DNA of 64,000 nt from JAJDFU01 sp964640855 (lineage in GTDB: Bacteria; Bacteroidota; Bacteroidia; Chitinophagales; Saprospiraceae). The position numbers and the translations under genes were made by a program. Below, in pieces: positions 18,618 through 27,600 of this stretch. Below the pieces are notes generated by a model. It was given only the letters and a program-made list of their open reading frames with translations, was not told the origin of the DNA and ran no database searches. The stretch is from contig CAZXIX010000001.1 in assembly GCA_964640855.1 (NCBI GenBank), positions 1 through 64,000 on the forward strand, in the 5' to 3' direction. Position 1 is the stretch's first letter. Every line of letters begins with the position of its first letter.

Positions 18618-18651
18618 AGGATGGGCAGACAAGGACATCCTCCCGCTTTTT
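18618..18651 (+). terminator. Possible terminator after yqeY
   Basis: AGGATG (18618-18623) pairs with CATCCT (18636-18641) across a 12-base loop, with five T residues at 18647-18651. The stem is short and the T run is offset by five bases, so this is tentative. Confidence 0.35.
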
Positions 18652-18784
18652 ATGGGGAAGCCCTCATAGCCCGGATGTCTGAATTTTAACCTCCCGGCAT
18701 GTAGGTACCTTTCCGCCTTCGACCTGAAGTCTGGTATTTGACATCGCTCCAAACATGCTTTAACCGCCAAATACAAAACCTACT

Positions 18785-20311
18785 ATGAACACCGACTTTC
18801 TGCGCCAACTCGGTATCCACGAAACCAACGCCGGTAGCTCTACGGGCCTGGAAGCCACTGACTCCGGAGACTATCTGTCTTCTTATTCTCCCGTTGATGG
18901 CAACCTCATCGGCCGGGTAAGCATCACGAGCCGGGAGGAGTACGATTCCGTCGTTTCTACCGCCCGGCAGGCTTTCTTGCCGTGGCGGAAAACCCCGGCC
19001 CCTCGCCGGGGAGAGATCATTCGCCAATACGGAGAGGCCCTGCGTGAGAAAAAAGATGCATTGGGCCGGCTGGTCAGTTACGAGATGGGGAAAAGCCTGC
19101 AGGAAGGTTGGGGGGAAGTGCAGGAAATGATCGATATCTGCGATTTTGCCGTAGGACTGTCCCGCCAGCTGTACGGACTGACCATGCAATCCGAACGACC
19201 CGATCACCGGATGTACGAACAATGGCACCCTCTCGGTCCCGTGGGTATCATCTCTGCCTTCAACTTTCCGGTAGCTGTTTGGTCCTGGAATGCCATGATC
19301 GCACTGGTTTGCGGAGATGTGTGCATTTGGAAGGGTTCTGAAAAGACGCCGCTCTGTGCCGTGGCCTGCCAGCGCATTTTCAGGGAAGTGCTCGAACGGA
19401 ATGATCTTCCGGAAGGCATCACCAACGTCATCACGGGCGATTACCGGGTGGGAGAATGGATGACCCAGGATACCCGCATCCCGCTGATCTCCGCCACGGG
19501 TAGCATCCGCATGGGCCGTATCGTAGGGGCGGAAGTAGCTTCCCGCCTGGGACGCAGCCTGCTGGAACTGGGCGGCAACAACGCCATCATCATCACGCCC
19601 AGCGCGGATAAGGAGCTGGTGCTGACCGGGGCGCTTTTCGGCGCCGTGGGTACGGCCGGGCAACGCTGCACCACCACCCGACGGCTGATCATACACGAAT
19701 CGATCTACGAGGAGATCAAGGATAAATTAGCCAACGCTTACCAACAGCTCCGCATCGGGAACCCCCTTGACGAATCCATCCACGTCGGTCCGCTCATCGA
19801 TAACGATGCGGTCCAAAACTACCTCAACGCGCTGGACCGGATCCGCGACGAAGGGGGGACCTTCGTCGTAGAAGGCGGGGTGCTGGAGGGCGAGGGCTAT
19901 GAAAGTGGATGCTATGTAAAGCCTTGTATTGCCGAGGTGAAAAACGATTGGGCCATTGTGCAGGAAGAGACCTTCGCGCCCATTCTGTATCTGATCCAAT
20001 ACTCGGAACTGGAGGAAGCGATCCGTTATCACAACGGCGTCCCGCAAGGATTGAGCTCGGCCATCATGAGCAATGACCTTCGGGAGGCGGAGCATTTCCT
20101 GTCTGCGGCCGGATCGGATTGCGGCATCGCCAATGTGAACATCGGCACCAGCGGGGCCGAGATCGGCGGTGCCTTTGGCGGGGAAAAAGAAACCGGCGGC
20201 GGCCGGGAGAGCGGCTCCGATGCCTGGAAAGCCTATATGCGCCGGCAGACCAACACGATCAATTACAGTACGGAACTGCCGCTGGCGCAGGGGATCAAGT
20301 TTGATTTGTGA
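18785..20311 (+). CDS. ALDH7-family aldehyde dehydrogenase (antiquitin-like)
   Basis: This 508-residue NAD(P)-dependent dehydrogenase belongs to the antiquitin/ALDH7 clade, whose members oxidise alpha-aminoadipic semialdehyde (in equilibrium with piperideine-6-carboxylate) in lysine breakdown. Clade-typical strings include GLTMQSERPDHRM, EQWHPLGPVG and FNFPVAVWSWN. The catalytic cysteine is C295 in AGQRCTTTR and the general-base glutamate is E261 in LLELGGNNA. No lysine-degradation gene lies beside it, so the substrate is inferred from the clade. Confidence 0.85.
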   Translation: MNTDFLRQLGIHETNAGSSTGLEATDSGDYLSSYSPVDGNLIGRVSITSREEYDSVVSTARQAFLPWRKTPAPRRGEIIRQYGEALREKKDALGRLVSYEMGKSLQEGWGEVQEMIDICDFAVGLSRQLYGLTMQSERPDHRMYEQWHPLGPVGIISAFNFPVAVWSWNAMIALVCGDVCIWKGSEKTPLCAVACQRIFREVLERNDLPEGITNVITGDYRVGEWMTQDTRIPLISATGSIRMGRIVGAEVASRLGRSLLELGGNNAIIITPSADKELVLTGALFGAVGTAGQRCTTTRRLIIHESIYEEIKDKLANAYQQLRIGNPLDESIHVGPLIDNDAVQNYLNALDRIRDEGGTFVVEGGVLEGEGYESGCYVKPCIAEVKNDWAIVQEETFAPILYLIQYSELEEAIRYHNGVPQGLSSAIMSNDLREAEHFLSAAGSDCGIANVNIGTSGAEIGGAFGGEKETGGGRESGSDAWKAYMRRQTNTINYSTELPLAQGIKFDL

Positions 20312-20323
20312 TGAATGGTTTCT

Positions 20324-20374
20324 GGATGGCTGAATGGCGATTCGGGCATTTTTACATTCGGCATTCCGCCATCC
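20324..20374. terminator. Long imperfect hairpin between two convergent genes
   Basis: Positions 20324-20338 (GGATGGCTGAATGGC) pair with 20360-20374 at 13 of 15 positions across a loop of about 21 bases. It sits between the converging ALDH gene and the gene ending at 20409 and could end transcription from both sides; there is a T run only inside the loop, so the mechanism is uncertain. Confidence 0.35.
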
Positions 20375-20408
20375 CAATCCCCACTTACCGACTCAACCCC
20401 TCAACTAC

Positions 20409-21089
20409 CTACTTATCCCAGTTTTTACGACGGCGGGCATAGCGGACAAATTGGTCTGCCCTGGAGCGGCATTCCAATCGATGCCAGACTTCACCCCCCA
20501 CCAGGGCGATCATGCCCAGAAAAAAAGTGCTGTTGCGGACCATCTGCACATCGGAAGTCATTTCGGGAAAAAGGGGATTGACCATGAGCATTTCGAGTGC
20601 GATGACCACCGCGGTCAGAATGAAAAGGACCACACTGGCAGCCGGTAGCCAGCCGAGCCAGTTGGGCCGTTGCCGGCGGTAACACCTCGCCAGAAACCGG
20701 GCAGGATCCCGATAGGCCGGGTTGATCCGGATCAGTTCCCGAAGGATGTGGATGGCCTCGCGGGTTTTCCGGATCTGAAACAGAGACGCCGCCTTGCGGA
20801 ACAAAAGACCCTGAAAAATATCCTCTCCTTTGAAGAACCGGATGTTGTGGTTCATGCAATCTTCTATCAGCTCATCCACCACGCTGAGGTGCTTCTTGTA
20901 GGCACCAACCTGGAACAGGGCATCCGCATACCCCTCTTTCAAAAGGAATACCTCTTTTTGCCGGAGACCGACTATTTCCCTTTCATGGGATTCGTAAAAA
21001 CGGATGCGTTGATGAAAGGCTTTCTCTTCGATTTCCAGGAAATCGCGAAGTATCTGAGAGCGAGCGGTTTTTTTGGTCGAACGAGGCAT
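20409..21089 (-). CDS. Hypothetical TPR-like protein with two membrane helices
   Basis: This 226-residue protein starts with a charged helical part (about 1-145) whose spacing resembles TPR helices (ALFQVGAYKKHLSVVDELIEDC, then a second unit ending with PAYRDPARFLARCYRR). Two hydrophobic segments follow (about residues 150-172 and 185-203), then a basic tail. It is probably an inner-membrane protein with a cytoplasmic helical domain. I do not recognise a family. It follows the cyclase-family gene by 12 bases and is probably co-transcribed with nadK and that gene. Confidence 0.55.
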   Translation of the reverse strand: MPRSTKKTARSQILRDFLEIEEKAFHQRIRFYESHEREIVGLRQKEVFLLKEGYADALFQVGAYKKHLSVVDELIEDCMNHNIRFFKGEDIFQGLLFRKAASLFQIRKTREAIHILRELIRINPAYRDPARFLARCYRRQRPNWLGWLPAASVVLFILTAVVIALEMLMVNPLFPEMTSDVQMVRNSTFFLGMIALVGGEVWHRLECRSRADQFVRYARRRKNWDK

Positions 21090-21101
21090 TTTCCCGGAAA
21101 T

Positions 21102-21866
21102 CTATGTTTGGCGTAGGGTATATAAAACGGGTCTGCTGGGACTGACATCAATCTGAAAACTTACCACATGCAGGTTCAATAAATATAATCCATCTGGAAT
21201 AGAATTGTTGACATAAACCAGTTCTGAAATCGTGCAATCTGTCCTGATACGGTCAGGATATTGCCAGAAGGCTTTATGCGCCTGGAGGCGGCCGCCGTCT
21301 TCTTCCCGGTCTACGCTGGGAAGATCGACCAGCAGGTGCTGCAGCCCCCATTCTTCAACCAGCCAGCTGACGGCGTGGTGATCCAGATAAGACGGGTTGG
21401 TACCCGAATACTGGGCATGCCATTTGAAGTCCTGCTCGTTGGGTAAGGTGCGGATCACCAGGGCGGGCGTAGGCTCCGTTTCCTCCAGGATTTCCTGCAG
21501 TTGTTCCCGAAGGATTATCCGGTCGCCGTCCGGTTTTTTCTGAGGGTAAAGCGTGATGAGTCGTGCCGGAAAATGGAAATGGGTCAGGCAGTCGAATAGC
21601 GAATAAGGCTCTTCGGAGATATGACCCACACACTCGGTATGCGTCCCGTTCCCGTGCGGATTGATCCGCACATTCCTGAAATTCACCGCCCCGCCCTCTT
21701 GGGTAGATCCGACGAAGTCGCCATCTCGTACCGGCAGGGTCTCATAGCGGGGTGCGTAGAAACAGTTCACCCCGGCCTCGCCCTCGAACAAGGGGATGGA
21801 AATGTCCAGCGGCTGGTCCAGATCCGCCTCGCAGGCTTGCCCGGCCCAATTCAATTGCACGATCAT
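21102..21866 (-). CDS. Cyclase/kynurenine formamidase-family hydrolase
   Basis: This 254-residue protein belongs to the metal-dependent cyclase family that includes kynurenine formamidase. The metal site pattern is present as HGNGTHTECVGH (residues 71-82), a variant of the usual HxGTHxDxPxH in which the aspartate is replaced by E78. A C-terminal YLDHHAVSWLVEEWG also fits the family. Substrate unknown; no kynurenine-pathway gene is adjacent. It starts 3 bases after the nadK stop codon, so the two are in one operon. Confidence 0.75.
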   Translation of the reverse strand: MIVQLNWAGQACEADLDQPLDISIPLFEGEAGVNCFYAPRYETLPVRDGDFVGSTQEGGAVNFRNVRINPHGNGTHTECVGHISEEPYSLFDCLTHFHFPARLITLYPQKKPDGDRIILREQLQEILEETEPTPALVIRTLPNEQDFKWHAQYSGTNPSYLDHHAVSWLVEEWGLQHLLVDLPSVDREEDGGRLQAHKAFWQYPDRIRTDCTISELVYVNNSIPDGLYLLNLHVVSFQIDVSPSRPVLYTLRQT

Positions 21867-21869
21867 CGG

Positions 21870-22754
21870 TCAGCGATTTCGGGTATCGACCCCCCAGGAT
21901 AATTTGGCCCGTATGGTGTCCATAAAATCGATATCCATCATCCGGATCAACTTGGTGGAAAACGGATTTTTTTTCACGGCCAATTGATGGCCCGAGGTGA
22001 TCATCTCAAATCGGGAATCCAGGGTCGCCAGGAAATTTTCCGTTCGCCCTTCGATCTCGAAACTCACGACATTGTTGTCGGAAATAACGATGGGCCTGAC
22101 ATTCAGATTATGAGGTGCCACCGGTGTGATCACAAAGTTGCCGGAGGTCGGAAAAATGATCGGTCCTCCGCAACTCAAAGAATACCCGGTAGAGCCGGTA
22201 GGAGTGGCTACGATAATGCCATCTGCCCAATAGGAATTCAGGTAGGCCCCGTTGACGTAGGCATGCACGGTGATCATCGCCGAAGTGTCCCGCTTGAGCA
22301 AGGTGAAATCGTTGAGCGCAAAACGGATCTCTCCAAACAGAGGCATGTTGCTTTCCAGATACAGCATGCCCCGCTCCTCCACTTCGTAAGTGCCCCGTTT
22401 GAACAGCCGCACAGCCTCCTGGACTCGCCGTTTCTCAATACTGGCCAGGAATCCCATGCGGCCCAGATTGATCCCCAGGATCGGGACCTCGTGCTGACGG
22501 ATCAGGGTCGTAGCGGAGAGGATCGTCCCGTCTCCGCCCAGAGTGATCATGCAGTCGTACTTCTTGACCGCAAAATCAAGATGGCTTTCGAAGGACCCTA
22601 TATCGCGCTTGAAAACGATCTGGCCCTCAAGTTGCTCCAGGTAAGGTTTGTAAACGTAGGTCGTGATATCTTCTTCGTGAAGGGTATCAAAAAGGGTCTG
22701 AACATAGGGTTTATCGCCTTCCTTGAGAAGTTGACTGTAGACCACGACCTGCAT
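21870..22754 (-). CDS. nadK: NAD kinase
   Basis: This 294-residue enzyme phosphorylates NAD to NADP. The diagnostic GGDGT is at residues 73-77, followed by ILGINLGRMGFLA, the NDFTL loop and the glycine-rich STGSTGYSLSCGGPI region. It lies 37 bases after the BamA-like gene and 3 bases before the cyclase-family gene, all on the minus strand. In many Bacteroidota a CBS-domain gene sits next to nadK; here the CBS gene is at 31544, about 9 kb away. Confidence 0.95.
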   Translation of the reverse strand: MQVVVYSQLLKEGDKPYVQTLFDTLHEEDITTYVYKPYLEQLEGQIVFKRDIGSFESHLDFAVKKYDCMITLGGDGTILSATTLIRQHEVPILGINLGRMGFLASIEKRRVQEAVRLFKRGTYEVEERGMLYLESNMPLFGEIRFALNDFTLLKRDTSAMITVHAYVNGAYLNSYWADGIIVATPTGSTGYSLSCGGPIIFPTSGNFVITPVAPHNLNVRPIVISDNNVVSFEIEGRTENFLATLDSRFEMITSGHQLAVKKNPFSTKLIRMMDIDFMDTIRAKLSWGVDTRNR

Positions 22755-22791
22755 GGATTGAAGCGTTTTGGAGCATCAGGCCCTCACCTGA

Positions 22792-24198
22792 TCAAATGTT
22801 GAAATCGAGGCGTAAAAATAGGCCATTTTCAAACAAGTGGTTGTAGCTGTACTCAAAGCGCAGCACTTTGTCGTAGAAGAAGATGATGTCCAGGCCAACG
22901 CCAAGACCGTACAGGATCTGATTTCCGAACTGATTGAACTCCCGGTTGAAGGGGTCATGCACGAAACCCACGGAACTGTTCAGAGAACCGACGAAGCGCA
23001 CCGGCATACTGCGCAGGGATTTGATGGGCATGACCTTTCCGAAATTTACCCGGAAGTCGGCCAGCCTCATCCGGAGGCGGTTCCGAACATAGAGCATGTC
23101 CAGGCCGTCAACCACATACAGGTCGTAGCCGTAGAGATAGGCTTTTCCGAATCCGAGCGCGCGGTAATCGTTGAAGGGCTGCCGCTGGCGAATCAGGGAA
23201 AACTTGCCTCCGGCTTCAAACACCGTATTGAAACGTTTGCCCAGGGGCACGTAAATGCCCAGATCCGGTTGCACAAATAAATTGTTCCGGTCGTTGTGCA
23301 AGCCCAATCCGTCCTTGCGGACGAAGGCGTTGAAAAAAAATCCCGACCAGGGATAAGGCGCCACATCTACTTTCTGATAGTGGAACCGGTAGAAAAGGGA
23401 GAGATATCGTTGGCGGATGCGACCATCCAGGAAATAATCCGGATTGAGCTCAGAGGCTACAGAGGGGTCCACCCGGTTGTTCCGGTACTCCAGACCGAAA
23501 GTGTGCCAGGTATGGTTCTGGGGCCTGAAGGTGAGCGCAGCCAAGGCGTTCCATCGGAAAAAAATAAAGCGTTCTTCGTTCCGATGAAAGAATTGGACAT
23601 TCCCCGCATTGGTGTAATTGACCTCCCGATATTTGGCGAATTCCCCGGCAAAATCAAGTCGGATATTCTGATTTTTATCCAGGTAGGGCGTCGTATACTG
23701 AAGCGAATATTGGTGTGAGTAGCCGAATTTGGCTTGAATTTTGAAACGGTCTCCGTTGCCAGTTAGATTGGTGTGGGCAAAATCTCCCCCGATGCGCATC
23801 CGCTGAAAAGAGCGATTGTGCTGAACCCACCAGACTTTGATGTTCCGATCCACCAGCTCAAAAACCGGGGTGGGATAGATGTACAAAGCTTCCCTAACGC
23901 TGACCACGACCTGCCCATTCTCCGCCGGGCCTTCCAGATACACTTTCCCTTCATTGAAAAGACTGGTGTTCAATACCCATTCTTCACTTTCCTTCAGCAC
24001 CTGGGGCAGTCGATCCAGGGTGATGGTATCTCCAATGGAAAAGGTGAGCTCCCGCAGGATGATTCGATCTTTTGTGCGCTTGTTCCCCTCCAGCCGAATG
24101 TCTTGAATAACGGTATAACCCTTGTCCTGAGCGAACAAAACCAAGCTGCACAAAAGGCAGACTGCCAACCCCACACCTTTACCAATAACAGAGGACAT
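22792..24198 (-). CDS. BamA/Omp85-superfamily outer-membrane protein
   Basis: This 468-residue protein has a signal peptide (about residues 1-24), one POTRA-like domain (IRLEGNKRTKDRIILREL through VVSVREA, about 30-108) and a C-terminal beta barrel ending in aromatic-rich strands and LRLDFNI. Full BamA has five POTRA domains, so this is a short member of the superfamily, perhaps involved in inserting or moving a specific outer-membrane substrate or lipid. It precedes nadK on the same strand. Confidence 0.8.
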   Translation of the reverse strand: MSSVIGKGVGLAVCLLCSLVLFAQDKGYTVIQDIRLEGNKRTKDRIILRELTFSIGDTITLDRLPQVLKESEEWVLNTSLFNEGKVYLEGPAENGQVVVSVREALYIYPTPVFELVDRNIKVWWVQHNRSFQRMRIGGDFAHTNLTGNGDRFKIQAKFGYSHQYSLQYTTPYLDKNQNIRLDFAGEFAKYREVNYTNAGNVQFFHRNEERFIFFRWNALAALTFRPQNHTWHTFGLEYRNNRVDPSVASELNPDYFLDGRIRQRYLSLFYRFHYQKVDVAPYPWSGFFFNAFVRKDGLGLHNDRNNLFVQPDLGIYVPLGKRFNTVFEAGGKFSLIRQRQPFNDYRALGFGKAYLYGYDLYVVDGLDMLYVRNRLRMRLADFRVNFGKVMPIKSLRSMPVRFVGSLNSSVGFVHDPFNREFNQFGNQILYGLGVGLDIIFFYDKVLRFEYSYNHLFENGLFLRLDFNI

Positions 24199-24476
24199 GT
24201 ATCGCGACGAAGCTTATCCCATCAAGATAAAAAAGTGATTCGGTTTTCGCGCGGGTGTAACTGCCTATTAATTAATGGGTGACAAAGAAAGAAGAAAGGG
24301 AGGCCCCCCGAATTAAGACGGTGAAGAGAACCCAGGAAACACAAGCTGAATGCAGATCGCAGTTGGAACAACCGAATGGATTTTGCAAATTTAGACTTCC
24401 CCTCAAAGAATCCAGCCGCCGAACGACTCCTTTTAAAGCCCAAACCGCATGCAGGCTAAAAACCCTTATCTCCCAA

Positions 24477-24620
24477 AAAAACGAAAAGGTAAAAGCAGCC
24501 ATCGAGATCGAAGACAATGACCCCGGAATCCCGGCAACAATTCCGGATAAGGTCCTGCGACTCTTCTTCACCACCAAAAAAGGAAAGGGCACCGTCTTGT
24601 CCATTTCATTGCCAGCTTGA
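24477..24620 (+). pseudogene. Eroded histidine-kinase ATPase-domain fragment
   Basis: About 45 codons match the end of the ATPase domain of the kinase encoded immediately downstream: IEIEDNDPGIPATIPDKVLRLFFTTKKGKG corresponds to the kinase segment EISDNGPGIPEEFRDKILQPFFTTKKGKE. The G1 box is altered (NDPGIP for NGPGIP), the G2 glycine cluster is lost, and the frame ends at LSISLPA. Nothing upstream encodes the rest of a kinase. This looks like the remnant of a second kinase gene or of an older copy of the downstream gene. Its stop codon is 11 bases before the ATG of the intact kinase. Confidence 0.65.
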
Positions 24621-24631
24621 ATGTCGAAATA

Positions 24632-27600
24632 ATGGCTAAAGAACCCATACTACAAATCGAAGAACTAAGGCTTGAGAAGGAAAAGCTCCAGGAGCAACTG
24701 GACAAATACAAGCGCGAACTGGAGATCGAGGCCGCCCTGGAAAGGATCCGCACCCGGGCCATGCAGATGACCAATTCCGACGAGCTGATCCAAGTGATCC
24801 ATGTCCTGCGCCATGAAATGGGGACGCTCGGCCAAACCGGTATTCAAGCCTCGGCCATCAACTTTTATCCGGAAGGCTCGGATACTTTCGACCTCTATTT
24901 CGCCTACCGGCCACCTCATGAAAAAGAGACCGAAGTCCTGACCGGTATAGCCACCTTGCCCGCCGATTCGACTGCCCTGGCCCGGGAAATGATCCAACAC
25001 TATCTGGGGGAAAAAAGGGAATACGAAATGCATCCTTCGGGTGCCCCTCTCCAGGAGTGGTACGATATGCTGATCGACCGGATCCCGGAAATGGCTGATT
25101 TACTCGAAAAGGACAGGCCCGAATCCATTTACTGGTATTTCACCGATTTCTCGGGTGGGACTTTCGCGCTCACCTCCCTGGAAAAGCCTTCCCCGGAATC
25201 CAAAGAACTCCAGCGACGTACCACAGCCGTATTCGAACTGGCCTATCGCCGTTATCTGGACCTCCAAAAAGCGGAAGCCCAGGCCCGCGAAGCACAGATC
25301 GAGACTTCACTGGAACGAGTGCGGTCCAGAACGATGGCCATGCAAAGTAGTGAAGACCTTTCCGAAGCTGCTACCGTCCTTTTCAAGGAATTGATGGCAC
25401 TTGGTGGTAATTTATGGTCTTGCGGTTTTGTATTGCTGGAAAAAGAGCATGGCGAATATCGCATGTGCACTCCGGAAGGTGAACTGGAACCTCCTCTTTT
25501 TATTCCCAATCAGGGAGACCCCTCCACAGAACATTTGGTGGATGGCTGGATGAAAGGGAAAGACTACTTTTCCGAGGTAGTAGAGGATAAAGATTTAGAA
25601 GCCCACTATGATTTTTTATTCGGGCTTCCCGGAGTTGGTGAGATTTTCCAGACGGTAAGGGATAGTGGCATCGAATACCCCTCCTGGCAAGAAAATCACG
25701 CCGCCTATTTCTCCCAGGGCTTCCTTTTTGTGATCAGCCTGGAGCCTAGCCCAGACAAAGAAATATTCAAAAGATTCGCTGCCGTTTTCGAACAGACTTA
25801 CACGCGCTTTCTGGACCTCCAAAAAGCGGAAGCACAGGCTCGCGAAGCGCAGATCGAAGCCGCCCTCGAACGGGTGCGGACCAAGACAATGGCCATGCAC
25901 CGAAGCGATGAGCTCAAGGAAGTAGTGGGGGAGATCTATCAACAGATCAAAGGACTTCAAATGGGGGATTGGGGTTCCAACATTCAAATCTTCCACGAAG
26001 AACAAGAGGCTTTCGAGGTATGGGTCTCAGAGGTATCCCAAAATGTATTCCCGGAAAGTTTCTGGTTCCGCGGTATCGGTCACCCAGATGTACAAAGGCA
26101 ATGGAATGCCTGGAGAGCCAAAGAACCTGAATTTCATTTAATCCTGAAAGGAGATCAAAAGAAGAGTTACGATGACTACGTACTGGAGCATACCGACTTT
26201 AAGCGTTTCCCCCCGGAAGTAAAAGCCAACATCCGGTCTATTGGCGAGGCATATTTTTCCCAGGCGTACATGCGGTACGGGTTTATTGTCGCCATCAGCA
26301 CCCACTCGAGCTTGTCGGAAGAAAATATGGAAATCCTCAAGCGCTTCGCCAGGGTATTCGAACAAACCTACACGCGTTTTCTTGACCTGCAGAAAGCAGA
26401 AGCACAAGCGCGCGAAGCCCGGATCGAAGCTTCTTTGGAAAAGGTAAGGGCCAGAGCCCTGGCCATGCGGGATTCCGGCGAACTTTCGGAACTGGTATCT
26501 GTACTCTTCACCGAGCTGGAAAAGTTCGATTTCGCACTTTCCTTTTGCATCATCAACATCATCGATGCCCCAAATTTGTCCAATACGGTGTGGGCAAAGA
26601 GCCCGATCGAAGGCAACCCTCCGGAATCTTACTTCATGAAATTTGAAGACTACCCTTTTCACCATGGGTTTTTAAAAGCGTATCTGGAACAAAAGCCAAC
26701 CTGGGTGTACACGCTCGAAGGAGAGGAAAAAGAAACCTATGATGCTTACTTGTATAATGAAACAGAATTTAGTCGCTTCCCAGAAGACGTGAAGACGGCT
26801 AATCGCGCCCTGGATAAGTATGTTGCTTCCTTTGTTTTCAGCGAATTTGGAGGCCTTCAGACCGTTGGCGATCAACCCCTATCCGAAGAGAACCTGGAAC
26901 TACTTGCACGTTTTGGAAAGGTCTTCGAACTCACCTACGCCCGATTTAATGACCTGAAAAAGGCAGAAGCACAAGCCCGAGAAGCCGAGATCGAAGTAGC
27001 CATTGAACGGGTCAGGAACAAGGCAATAGGTATGCGAAGTTCTCATGAGCTTGCCGATCTGGTCATCACCGTTTTTCAGCAGCTGCAAAAGCTGGATGTA
27101 GGATTGGCCCGATGCCTTTTATGGATCTTTGATCCGAACGATCTTTCCGCAACGGTTTGGATGACCGACTCGGAAAACCCGGACCATGCCGATAGCCATC
27201 ACGTATCCAACCATGACCATCCTGCCTACCAAAGCTATCTGGAGGGCTGGAAAAACAAAGACCCAAAATGGGAATATATTCTGGCAGGAGAGGATAAGGT
27301 GCGTTGGGATGAGATTCTCGTCTATGGCTATTTCAGAAGACTGCCCGAGCAGGTCAAGGAAAAAATGGCCGAACCGGAAAAGATCATACTCACCGGATCC
27401 TTCAATACCTATGGCGTTATACAGACTGCCGGGCTGGATCCCCTATCCGAACAGAGCAAGGAGATCCTCCTGCGATTCAGCCGGGTATTTGAACAGGCCT
27501 ACACCCGATTCCTCGACCTGCAACGGGCGGAAGCCCAGGCACGCGAAGCGCAGATCGAGGCCGCTCTAGAACGAGTAAGAGCCGAAGCCATGGCTATGCA

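Noticed and set aside
24279..24476. Extension of the kinase fragment upstream as a real 113-residue gene
   Set aside because: The residues before the ATPase-like part have no kinase similarity and low complexity; only the last 45 codons are recognisable, so it is treated as a remnant.
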